Source: Candidatus Dormiibacterota bacterium (GTDB lineage Bacteria; Chloroflexota; Dormibacteria; Aeolococcales; Aeolococcaceae). Taken from it: a stretch of DNA of 7,254 nucleotides. The DNA is taken from positions 1 to 7,254 of the forward strand of contig JAFAJR010000367.1 of assembly GCA_019236085.1 (NCBI GenBank), given 5' to 3'. This document shows positions 1 to 6,125 of the stretch, in pieces; positions within the stretch are counted from its first letter, which is position 1, and each line of letters starts with the position of its first letter. The position numbers and the translations under genes are program-made. A model generated the notes under the pieces. It had not been told where the DNA came from. It was given only the letters and a program-made list of their open reading frames with translations, and ran no database searches.

Positions 1-726
1 GCCGAGCGCGTCGACGGCCACTGGCGCATCAGCGGCAGCAAGCTCTACATCACCAACGGCGTGCGCTGCGACTACATCCTTCTGGTCTGCCGCACCGGCA
101 CGCAGGAGGACGGCGCCCATGGCATCACGCTATTCCTGGTCGACAAGACAGCACCGGGATTCACTGTGTCGCGCAAGCTCAAGAAGCTTGGAATGTGGTC
201 CAGTGACACCGCGGAGCTCGCGTTCGACGGCGTGGAAGTCGGTGACGACGCGATCGTGGGCGAGGTCGGCGAGGGTTTCTATCACCTCATGTGGGAGCTG
301 CAGGGCGAGCGGCTCATCGGCGCCGCCGGAGCCATCGCCGGGGCTGAGGTGGCGTTCGAGGAGACGCTGGAGTGGTGCAAGCAGCGCGAGGCGTTCGGGC
401 GTCCCATCGGGAAGTTCCAGGTCAACCGGCACAAGCTGGCCGACATGTACACCGACATCACTGTTGCCAAGGAGTTCGTGTACAGCGTCGCCGAGCGCTG
501 GAACCGCAGCGAGTATCCCGTCAGCGAGATTTCCATGGCGAAGCTGTTCGTGGGCCGCGTCACCAGCCAGGTCGCCGACACCTGCCTGCAGCTCTTCGGC
601 GGCATGGGTTACATGGCCGAGACGCACATCTCCCGGTACTTCCGCGACTCGCGTCTGATCCGCATCGGCGCCGGCACTGACGAGGTGATGAAGGAGATCA
701 TCGCCAGGACAGCCTTGGGCCTCTAG
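1..726 (+). CDS. Acyl-CoA dehydrogenase, 5'-truncated
   Basis: FAD-dependent acyl-CoA dehydrogenase, which introduces the alpha-beta double bond into an acyl-CoA in fatty-acid or branched-chain amino-acid breakdown and passes electrons to ETF. The reading frame is open from base 1, so the start lies outside the window. The visible 241 residues are the middle beta domain (strand ISGSKLYITNG at residues 10-20, typical of the family) and the complete C-terminal helical domain; about 140-150 residues are missing compared with the usual 380-400. Family signatures are REAFGRPIGKFQ (residues 130-141), QLFGGMGYM (197-205) and IGAGTDE near the end. The usual YEGT catalytic glutamate is replaced by GAGT, but a glutamate sits in GERL (residue 103, bases 307-309), the place used by isovaleryl-CoA and long-chain dehydrogenases. 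Substrate cannot be told. It ends TAG inside CTAG, converging on the TfoX-domain gene. Confidence 0.95.
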   Translation, partial: AERVDGHWRISGSKLYITNGVRCDYILLVCRTGTQEDGAHGITLFLVDKTAPGFTVSRKLKKLGMWSSDTAELAFDGVEVGDDAIVGEVGEGFYHLMWELQGERLIGAAGAIAGAEVAFEETLEWCKQREAFGRPIGKFQVNRHKLADMYTDITVAKEFVYSVAERWNRSEYPVSEISMAKLFVGRVTSQVADTCLQLFGGMGYMAETHISRYFRDSRLIRIGAGTDEVMKEIIARTALGL

Positions 727-1058
727 CGCTTCGTCGGCAGCGAGCTCGCAAAGCCGACGCCGTGGTTCACGCAGCGCTCCAGCTGCTTCGCGGTGCCCAC
801 CTTGCCAGCGTCGACACGCAGCCAGCCGTCCATCGGTCTGCCGCGCATCACCATCGGCTCCGCTCCGAGGCTGCTCAGCTCGCGCAGCCCCGTGTCGGGA
901 TCCGCACGCACCAGCACACCGCCCTGCCCGCTGGCGGCGACAGCCATGTTGCCGTTGATGAGAAACGCGAGGCCGCCGAACATCCGCTGCTCCGTGACGC
1001 CGCTCCGTCCCTTCAGCTGCTCGCGGATCCGCGCTGCCAGCGCTTCGTCGTAGGCCAT
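723..1058 (-). CDS. TfoX/Sxy N-terminal-domain protein
   Basis: Small 111-residue protein made of a single TfoX N-terminal domain. Evidence: the opening helix followed by VTEQRMFGGLAFLINGNMAV (residues 21-40), then GVLVRADPD (47-55) and the later MRGRPMDGWLRVD stretch (71-83), all in the order seen in this family. The C-terminal TfoX domain of proteobacterial Sxy (a CRP-dependent competence regulator) is absent. Stand-alone N-terminal-domain proteins like this are common in non-competent bacteria and have no firm function, so a competence role should not be assumed. The ATG at 1058 lies 16 bp after the stop of the CPBP gene, so it is probably the last gene of that operon. An AGGG about 14 bases before the ATG is the only, rather distant, ribosome-binding candidate. 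Its stop TAG shares bases with the acyl-CoA dehydrogenase stop on the other strand. Confidence 0.85.
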   Translation of the reverse strand: MAYDEALAARIREQLKGRSGVTEQRMFGGLAFLINGNMAVAASGQGGVLVRADPDTGLRELSSLGAEPMVMRGRPMDGWLRVDAGKVGTAKQLERCVNHGVGFASSLPTKR

Positions 1059-1074
1059 AGCCGGATGCTAGCCC

Positions 1075-1701
1075 TCAGGCGGTGGGCCTAACCAGGAAGA
1101 TCCACATGTCCCAGGCGACGTGGCTCACGATCAGCGCACCCATGCTGCCGTCGAAGAGGTGCTGCAGGCTCCAGAACGCGCCGGCGACACCGGCCGCGCC
1201 GGTGAGCGTGAGGTTCCCCGAGACCAGGTGGATGCCGCCGTACGCCGCAGCCCCCGCAGCGTTGCCCCACACCGGCCCCAGCCGTTGCGCCATGTAGCGG
1301 TTCAGGAGCCCGCGCCAGAAGAGCTCCTCGGCAGGCGCGATGACGGCGAGCGCCGCGACGATTGCGGGGAGCGGCGCCGAGTTCCGCTTCCGATAGATGT
1401 CGTCGATCTCGTTGGCCCCGTTGGGCATGAAGCGGCGTGCGAAGCGATCGCCAACCTGGAACACGCCGTACAGCGCAGCAGCTGACGCAAGTCCCTTCAC
1501 GACGTCAGCGGCGCTCACGCGTGTTCTGCGCAGCTCTGGGTTGGCGAGCAGCGAGAACGCGCCGAGAGCCCCACCGCCGGCGGCCATCTTCGGCCAGAAG
1601 TGGCGCTTGCCACGAAACGCCGTGGTGAACATCACCGTCGCGCCCGCCATGGCCATGGCGGCGTGGCGGCCGCCAATCGCGGTTCGGGGTGCGCCGTTCA
1701 A
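1075..1701 (-). CDS. CPBP family intramembrane metalloprotease
   Basis: Multi-pass membrane protein of the CPBP (CAAX protease/bacteriocin-processing, Abi) family. With the start chosen here it has 208 residues. All three family motifs are present: EELFWR (E125, E126, R130; motif EExxxR), YGGIH (Y154, H158; motif F/YxxxH) and HVAWD (H194, D198; motif HxxxN/D). These residues form the glutamate/histidine metal site in the Rce1-type fold. Hydrophobic segments surround each motif and precede them. The reading frame extends far upstream (to 1839), but that part overlaps the prenyltransferase gene and looks non-membrane and arginine-rich. I chose TTG at 1701-1699 because it overlaps the upstream TGA as TTGA, suggesting translational coupling; ATG at 1656 or 1650 is the alternative. 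No strong Shine-Dalgarno precedes either. Substrate unknown; co-transcription with a prenyltransferase is noted without implying prenyl-protein processing. Confidence 0.88.
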   Translation of the reverse strand: MNGAPRTAIGGRHAAMAMAGATVMFTTAFRGKRHFWPKMAAGGGALGAFSLLANPELRRTRVSAADVVKGLASAAALYGVFQVGDRFARRFMPNGANEIDDIYRKRNSAPLPAIVAALAVIAPAEELFWRGLLNRYMAQRLGPVWGNAAGAAAYGGIHLVSGNLTLTGAAGVAGAFWSLQHLFDGSMGALIVSHVAWDMWIFLVRPTA

Positions 1702-3671
1702 TGCACGAACACGCTGAAGCCGATGCCGCACAGGAGCAATGCACCGAAGACCGCGTGCACGCGCGCTGTCATCAGGTCGATCGTGTTGATGTCGCCGATG
1801 CTCCCGCTGTAGCCGCGTTCCGCGGAGCGAAGCACCCACCAGGCTGCGGGCAGGCTCAGCATGGCGAGCAGCGCGAGGACGGGTGCCGCACGGGCGATCA
1901 CGATCACTGCAAGAACGACGTATGCGGCAAGAACGAGCGACACATAGGTGACGTACGCAGCTCGCTTGCCCAGCTCACCGGAGAGCGTGCTGAAGCCGGT
2001 GCGCATGTCCTCTGCGATGTCACGCCACTCGTTGCCGTGCAGGATCGCCGTGGTGAGCAATCCCACCGGCGCGGACAGCAGCACCACCCGCCAATCAAAA
2101 CGGCCGCTGGCTGCGAAATATCCGCCGACGGTCATGAGCACGCCCATCTCGATGAACACCAGTGGCACACCCATCGCGCGGTACTTGTACTGGAACGGCG
2201 GCGCCGTGTAGAAGTAGCCGCCGATCAACCCGGCGGCGCCGAGCACCACCATCAGCGGCCCGCGCAGGTACACAAGGTAGCCACCAAGCGCGATCGTCAG
2301 CGCGAAGCAGGTGAACGCCACAGCGAACGCCTGCCGTTCGGTGAGCCGCCCCTTGACGATGGCGTGGCTGGCTCGCGGCGAGGTGATCGAGTCGATGCCG
2401 TGACGCACGTCGTAGATCTCGTTGATGACATTGGTGCCGGCGTGCAGGAGGACTCCCGCGGCGAGCGCCGTACCGATCCCGGCGCCGCTGACCCCACCCT
2501 GGGTTGCGGCGAACACGGCGCCGACCGCAATGGGCGTGAGGGAGGCGGTGAAGCTGAAGGGCCGGACGATCTCGTACACCCCGGCCACACGCTCTCGAAA
2601 GCGCGATGCGGCGCGCTCGGTGGGGACGCCGGTTGCCGGCGAGACTGCCTCGGCAGATTCCGCAGCCACTGAACGGGTGCCGTACAGCACGCAGGCCTCC
2701 AGGGTCGCTCTCACCTGCTCGTCGTCCTGCACCACGGGCTGCAGCAGCGGCACGGTCATACCGGCGCGGTGGTAGTCGCCTGCTCGCCGCGCAACGTCCT
2801 CCCGCGTTCCCACAAGCACGAAGGCGTCGAGCAGCTCATCGGGAATTGCCTCGGCAGCGCGGTGGTAGTCCTCGGCGCGCCACAACGCTGCCACCTGGTC
2901 GCGCAGCTCCTTGGCAACGCCCGCCCGGCGCATCGATACGTCGGACAGGATCGAGATCATGTAGATGACAAACGGTTCGCGCTTTGCACGGTTGAGCGCC
3001 TCGCGCCTGGAGTCGCTGATGTAGCAGAGCAGGTACCCGCGGAAGTCGATGGACGCAGGATCCCGCTCGTGACGCATTGCGCTGTCGATCACCTGCTGGC
3101 GCATCATCTCGAAGGCCGGAAGCGACTCCATCGGCCGCGCCAGGTAGCCGTCGGCCTTCTCGCCGGCGATCTCCAGGTAGCGCTTGGTGTAGGCCGCGAT
3201 GTACACCGGGATGCGCTTCGGTGGCGCGAACATCGGCACGAGCGGCGGCACGTTGGGATTCAGCACAAGCCGTTCGCCGCGCCACAGAGTCCTGATCTGG
3301 TCGATCGACTCGCTCACGTGCCCGGGCGCGTTCTCTGCGGGGATTGCCATCTGTGCCAGGCGCAACGGCAGGCCGCTGCCCATCGCCAGTGCCATGCGAC
3401 CCTCAGCCAGGTTGTCGAGCGACGCCATGGTTGTTGCCACGACGAAGGGATGGCGCGTGTACGGATTGAGCGCTCCTGCGCCGAGGCGGATGCGGGAAGT
3501 GGCCATCGCCATCGGGGCCAGGAAGCTGATGGGGTCGCGCTCGAAATAGCTGTCGTGCAGCCACACCGATTCGAGGCCGAGCCGTTCAGCGCTGCGGGTC
3601 CACTCCACGACGTCGCGGATGTCGCCCCTCGCCGCGAGGCCGAGACCGACGGCCCCGCTCAACTCTGTCAC
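1698..3671 (-). CDS. Fusion: LLM-class oxidoreductase + MenA-like UbiA prenyltransferase
   Basis: A 657-residue two-domain protein. Residues about 5-330 form a luciferase-like (LLM) TIM barrel resembling F420-dependent methylene-H4MPT-reductase-type enzymes: VGLGLAARGD start, LGLESVWLHD (31-40), GALNPYTRHPF (66-76), LAEGRMALAMGSG (88-100) and a late LVGTREDVARRAGDY (286-300). A roughly 35-residue alanine/serine-rich linker follows. Residues about 366-657 are a UbiA prenyltransferase with about nine membrane spans and both aspartate motifs: N417, D421, D427 (NEIYDVRHGID) and N547, R550, D551, D555 (NEWRDIAEDMRTG, then STL), the pattern of MenA, which prenylates 1,4-dihydroxy-2-naphthoate. Divergent menG supports a menaquinone role. 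The GTG start at 3671 removes an upstream extension (frame open to 3842) that would overlap menG and lacks LLM character. In-frame GTGs at the start of the membrane domain (near 2589 and 2580) could allow separate translation. The redox substrate is unknown. Confidence 0.9.
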   Translation of the reverse strand: MTELSGAVGLGLAARGDIRDVVEWTRSAERLGLESVWLHDSYFERDPISFLAPMAMATSRIRLGAGALNPYTRHPFVVATTMASLDNLAEGRMALAMGSGLPLRLAQMAIPAENAPGHVSESIDQIRTLWRGERLVLNPNVPPLVPMFAPPKRIPVYIAAYTKRYLEIAGEKADGYLARPMESLPAFEMMRQQVIDSAMRHERDPASIDFRGYLLCYISDSRREALNRAKREPFVIYMISILSDVSMRRAGVAKELRDQVAALWRAEDYHRAAEAIPDELLDAFVLVGTREDVARRAGDYHRAGMTVPLLQPVVQDDEQVRATLEACVLYGTRSVAAESAEAVSPATGVPTERAASRFRERVAGVYEIVRPFSFTASLTPIAVGAVFAATQGGVSGAGIGTALAAGVLLHAGTNVINEIYDVRHGIDSITSPRASHAIVKGRLTERQAFAVAFTCFALTIALGGYLVYLRGPLMVVLGAAGLIGGYFYTAPPFQYKYRAMGVPLVFIEMGVLMTVGGYFAASGRFDWRVVLLSAPVGLLTTAILHGNEWRDIAEDMRTGFSTLSGELGKRAAYVTYVSLVLAAYVVLAVIVIARAAPVLALLAMLSLPAAWWVLRSAERGYSGSIGDINTIDLMTARVHAVFGALLLCGIGFSVFVH

Positions 3672-3706
3672 GCTTCGATTATGGAGACTCGCGGAGCGCC
3701 GGCCGC
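3671..3706. promoter_or_regulatory. Short divergent promoter region between the LLM-MenA fusion and menG
   Basis: Only 35 bp separate the two start codons. On the minus strand CATAAT (3683-3678) differs from the -10 consensus at one position and lies six bases before the GTG, which would make the fusion mRNA leaderless; no convincing -35 is seen. On the plus strand the overlapping GATTAT (3677-3682) is a weaker -10 candidate for menG, with a Shine-Dalgarno GGAG at 3693-3696 ten bases before its ATG. Both -10 candidates therefore share the same few A/T bases, the only A/T-rich spot in this gap. Positions are seen in the sequence; promoter activity is inferred. Confidence 0.35.
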
Positions 3707-4396
3707 ATGAAGCAACGCCGTGACCCGCACGCCGTGCGGGCGATGTTCGACAGCATCGCCAAGGGGTATGACGCGACGAACACGCTGGTGTCCTTCGGTC
3801 GCGATCGTGCCTGGCGGCGGCTCGCAGCCGACGCAACAGCACTGCATCCGGGCGATTCCGCGCTCGATGTCGCCTGCGGCACAGGGTTGCTCGCCAGGGA
3901 GTTGCGACGCCGCGTTGGTGACACCGGCCGCGTGACCGGCGTTGATTTCAGCGCCACGATGCTGTCCCGTGCACGGATACGCGACCCCTCGGTCGAATGG
4001 ATCACCGCTGATGCACTTGCGCTTCCCTTCGACGACGGCCTGTTCGATGCGGTCACCATCGCGTTCGGGCTGCGCAACCTGGCCGACCCGGTGCGCGGTC
4101 TGGCGGAGATGCGACGCGTCGCGAAACGGGGTGGCCGCGTCGTGCTCCTCGAGTTCCTCCGGCCGCCGCCAGGGCTTATCGGCAGGCTCTACCTGGCATA
4201 TCTCGGCCAGGTGGTCCAGCGTGTCGGCAGCCGTCTCACCGGCGACCCGTCCGCATACCGCTACTTGACCGACACCGTGGAGACGTACCTCACGCCGCAG
4301 CAGATGCTGCGCTGCGCAGTCGAGGCGAACTGGCGGATGCCGACGTTGCGGCGCCTCAACCTCGGCACGGTGGCGCTGCTGCACGCCACCGCGTGA
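3707..4396 (+). CDS. menG: Demethylmenaquinone methyltransferase (MenG/UbiE family)
   Basis: Class I SAM-dependent C-methyltransferase of 229 residues, the normal length for UbiE/MenG. It would methylate demethylmenaquinol, the last step of classical menaquinone synthesis. Seen in the sequence: the N-terminal family signature VRAMFDSIAKGYDATNTLVSFG (in pieces, residues 10-31), SAM motif I LDVACGTG (53-60), acidic GVD ending at D80, the UbiE signature FGLRNLAD (120-127), RGGRVVLLEF (141-150) and the late SAYRYLTDTVETYLT block (182-196). Because a MenA-like domain lies on the other side of a 35-bp divergent gap, and no ubiquinone genes are visible, menaquinone rather than ubiquinone is the likely substrate. 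ATG at 3707 is supported by GGAG ten bases upstream and by the family N terminus. A promoter candidate for the next gene begins on its stop codon. Confidence 0.93.
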   Translation: MKQRRDPHAVRAMFDSIAKGYDATNTLVSFGRDRAWRRLAADATALHPGDSALDVACGTGLLARELRRRVGDTGRVTGVDFSATMLSRARIRDPSVEWITADALALPFDDGLFDAVTIAFGLRNLADPVRGLAEMRRVAKRGGRVVLLEFLRPPPGLIGRLYLAYLGQVVQRVGSRLTGDPSAYRYLTDTVETYLTPQQMLRCAVEANWRMPTLRRLNLGTVALLHATA

Positions 4397-4421
4397 GACC
4401 CGGCCGCGGCAGGCCTACACT
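4393..4421 (+). promoter_or_regulatory. Candidate sigma70-type promoter for the AIM24 gene
   Basis: GTGAGA (4393-4398, four of six matches to TTGACA, overlapping the menG stop codon), a 17-bp spacer, then TACACT (4416-4421, fits TAnnnT). Transcription would start near 4428, about 30 bases before the ATG at 4457. A clear Shine-Dalgarno GGAGG at 4444-4448 follows, eight bases before that ATG. The spacing is ideal but the -35 match is modest, so the call is tentative. Confidence 0.4.
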
Positions 4422-4432
4422 GATCTGCCGCG
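4405..4432. repeat. Perfect inverted repeat around the AIM24 -10 box (possible operator)
   Basis: CGCGGCAG (4405-4412) and CTGCCGCG (4425-4432) are exact reverse complements separated by 12 bp, with the arm centres 20 bp apart, about two helical turns. The -10 candidate TACACT lies inside the spacer. This geometry suits a dimeric repressor site. A hairpin ending menG transcription is the alternative, but no T-run follows the second arm. Confidence 0.5.
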
Positions 4433-4456
4433 ACATCGACCACGGAGGCAGCACCC

Positions 4457-5215
4457 ATGCAAGACCGCATCATCGGAACGGTCATGCCGGTGCTGGAGAT
4501 GACGCTCCAGCCCGGCGAGGCACTCTTCTCAGAGTCCGGAGAGCTCTCCTGGATGTCACAGAGCATCGTCATGCAGACGTCGACGCAGTTCGGTGGCGGC
4601 GGAGGCATCGGCGGTGTGTTCAAGCGCGCCATGGGCGGCAGCAGCATTTTCATGACGCAGTACACCGCGCAGGGAGCGCCCGGCAGCGTCGCCTTCGCCG
4701 CCAAGCTGCCCGGCCAGATCTTCCCTGTTGACGTGGCGCCGCAGCCTGGCATGCAGTACCTGGCACACCGGCATGCGTTTGTCTGCGCGAACAACGGCGT
4801 GACACTGTCGATCGCCTTCCAGCAGCGTCTCGGCGCAGGCTTCTTCGGCGGCGACGGTTTCAGGCTGCAGAAGATCGGCGGTCAGGGACGCGCGTGGTGC
4901 GAGCTCAGCGGCGAGATCGTGGTGTACGACCTGCAGCCGGGCGAGATGCTGCGCGTGCACCCCGGGCACGTCGGCATGTTCCAGGACACCGTCCAGTTCC
5001 AGATCACCACCGTCCCCGGCATCAAGAACAAGATCTTCGGCGGCGACGGCATCTTCCTTGCGCAGATGGTCGGCCCCGGCCGGGTGTGGCTGCAGTCGTT
5101 GCCGTTGCAGAAGCTGGCCCAGGCGCTCGGGGAGTTCTCGCCGCAGCAGGCTGTGGAAGCGGGCGCGGCTGGTGCTGCGGGCGGGGCCATCGTGCGCGGC
5201 ATCCTGGGCCGCTGA
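4457..5215 (+). CDS. AIM24 family protein
   Basis: A 252-residue protein of the AIM24/TIGR00266 family, a beta-rich fold whose bacterial members have no established biochemical role (yeast Aim24 is a mitochondrial inner-membrane protein needed for cristae organisation). Recognised from the N-terminal LQPGEALFSESGELSWMS (17-34) and a glycine cluster before a predicted loop (45-53), KLPGQIFPVDV (83-93), and two similar blocks: FFGGDGFRLQKIGGQGRAW (129-147) and IFGGDGIFLAQMVGPGRVW (193-211), which show the internal repeat of the fold. A glycine/alanine-rich tail (235-248) ends the protein. There is no signal peptide and no membrane span, so it is probably cytosolic. ATG at 4457 is well supported by GGAGG eight bases upstream. 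It has its own promoter candidate but could also be read through from menG 60 bp upstream. Confidence 0.92.
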   Translation: MQDRIIGTVMPVLEMTLQPGEALFSESGELSWMSQSIVMQTSTQFGGGGGIGGVFKRAMGGSSIFMTQYTAQGAPGSVAFAAKLPGQIFPVDVAPQPGMQYLAHRHAFVCANNGVTLSIAFQQRLGAGFFGGDGFRLQKIGGQGRAWCELSGEIVVYDLQPGEMLRVHPGHVGMFQDTVQFQITTVPGIKNKIFGGDGIFLAQMVGPGRVWLQSLPLQKLAQALGEFSPQQAVEAGAAGAAGGAIVRGILGR

Positions 5216-5222
5216 AGTGTGA

Positions 5223-5251
5223 TTGACGTCACCTGAGGTCCCGGCGATACT
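5223..5251 (+). promoter_or_regulatory. Strong sigma70-like promoter for the lipoprotein gene
   Basis: TTGACG (5223-5228, five of six matches to TTGACA), a 17-bp spacer and GATACT (5246-5251, four of six to TATAAT). The -10 ends seven bases before the ATG at 5259, so the transcript would begin at or next to the start codon (leaderless); there is also no good Shine-Dalgarno before that ATG. The TTG that could be mistaken for an upstream start codon is the -35 element itself. Confidence 0.55.
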
Positions 5252-5258
5252 TGCCGGG
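5240..5258. repeat. Inverted repeat flanking the lipoprotein -10 box
   Basis: CCCGGC (5240-5245) and GCCGGG (5253-5258) are perfect reverse complements with the seven bases GATACTT between them, that is, the -10 box plus one base. The second arm ends directly before the ATG. It may be an operator or may simply form a hairpin; there is no T-run to make it a terminator of the AIM24 gene. Confidence 0.45.
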
Positions 5259-6125
5259 ATGTCGGGTGGGAGATGCGCCGGAACATCGGCACTGCTGTGC
5301 GCGCTGGCGGCGATGCTTGCCTCGTGTGGCAGCAGCGGGACGCCGAGCTCTAGCGGAAGCGGATCGTCGACGCCTACTCCGACGGCGGCGCCCTCGGGTC
5401 CTGCGACTGCGTCGTTCGCATTCACCGGTACCGGCGGCTTGTCGAGCACCCAATCGTCGCCCAGCTTCATCCGCTGCAACACGCCGTCGACAAAGGGCGC
5501 GACGACATCGGCGCTCATAGCAACGGGTGAAGCCAACGTCGTGGCCCTGGTCTCGCTGTCGCCGTCGAGCATCAGCGTCAGCCTGCGCAGCGGCGGAGGC
5601 AGCACCTACCAGGAGCGCGACTTCAGTGGTCCGCTGAGCGGCTTCGACGTGCAGACAGGTGGCTCATTCAGCGCGATGCTCTCGCCTGCAGCCGGTGGCA
5701 CCAGTGGCGCAAGCTCGATCGGCACGCTGTCAGCCATCAGCGGGACTGTGGCGTGTGGAGGCCAGACGCGCGGCACCACCACCGTCGTCTTCAACGGCAC
5801 CACCTCGAAGGGCATGGTCAGCAACGGCTTCGACGCAGCCTTCGTCGAGTGCGACACCTTCTCGCAAGGCATATCGGCGGCGGCAATCGGCGTTCTCGAC
5901 ATCGCCGGCACCAAGTGGGACGCGTTTTTCACAGCGACGACGTCGCGCCTGACGCTCTTCGCGTCATCCTCCGCCGGCAGCCTGTCGCTGACAGGTGCGC
6001 CCGGGTCCGGCGCCACCGTGAGCGCCACCGGTGGGCATGTGACGGGCACGTTGACGGAGGGCGGAACCTCGAACACCGTGACGGTCTCCGGTGATCTCAC
6101 CTGCGGGAGCCACGCCAACTTTTAG
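5259..6125 (+). CDS. Putative secreted lipoprotein with two cysteine-paired repeats
   Basis: No known family recognised. The 288-residue product begins with a short basic region and a hydrophobic stretch (ALLCALAAML) ending in the lipobox MLASC, so C23 would be lipidated after signal peptidase II cleavage. A serine/glycine/threonine/proline linker (24-50) follows, as in many surface lipoproteins tethered away from the membrane. The rest looks all-beta and contains two similar units: F53-FIRCNT(70-75)...ISGTVACGG(160-168), and V177-FVECDT(195-200)...VSGDLTCGS(276-284). Each holds exactly two cysteines (C73/C166 and C198/C282), suggesting one disulfide per unit. I chose ATG at 5259 over TTG at 5223 because the longer form puts 12 residues before the signal peptide and its TTG is the -35 box. 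It ends in TAG overlapping the convergent methyltransferase stop. Function unknown; a binding or adhesion role is only a guess. Confidence 0.82.
   Translation: MSGGRCAGTSALLCALAAMLASCGSSGTPSSSGSGSSTPTPTAAPSGPATASFAFTGTGGLSSTQSSPSFIRCNTPSTKGATTSALIATGEANVVALVSLSPSSISVSLRSGGGSTYQERDFSGPLSGFDVQTGGSFSAMLSPAAGGTSGASSIGTLSAISGTVACGGQTRGTTTVVFNGTTSKGMVSNGFDAAFVECDTFSQGISAAAIGVLDIAGTKWDAFFTATTSRLTLFASSSAGSLSLTGAPGSGATVSATGGHVTGTLTEGGTSNTVTVSGDLTCGSHANF

Noticed and set aside
723..1058. Competence regulator Sxy/TfoX assignment
   Set aside because: Only the N-terminal domain is present and no competence genes are nearby; the family name does not justify the function.
1702..1839. 46-codon upstream extension of the CPBP gene
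   Set aside because: It lies inside the prenyltransferase C terminus and encodes an Arg/His-rich shadow sequence.
1689..2672. 327-codon open frame on the plus strand opposite the prenyltransferase part
   Set aside because: Its translation is rich in His, Arg, Gly and Asp with no recognisable fold, and the opposite strand encodes clear UbiA motifs. It is a shadow of high-GC codon bias.
2769..3710. 313-codon plus-strand open frame opposite the LLM domain, running into menG's start
   Set aside because: Low-complexity Arg/His/Ala translation, no motif, fully antisense to a well-supported domain.
3672..3842. 57-codon upstream extension of the LLM-MenA fusion
   Set aside because: It would overlap menG by over 130 bp and encodes an Arg/Ser/Cys-rich stretch unlike the start of any LLM enzyme.
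4556..5605. 349-codon minus-strand open frame opposite the AIM24 and lipoprotein genes
   Set aside because: It spans two real genes and the promoter between them, with no domain and shadow-like composition.
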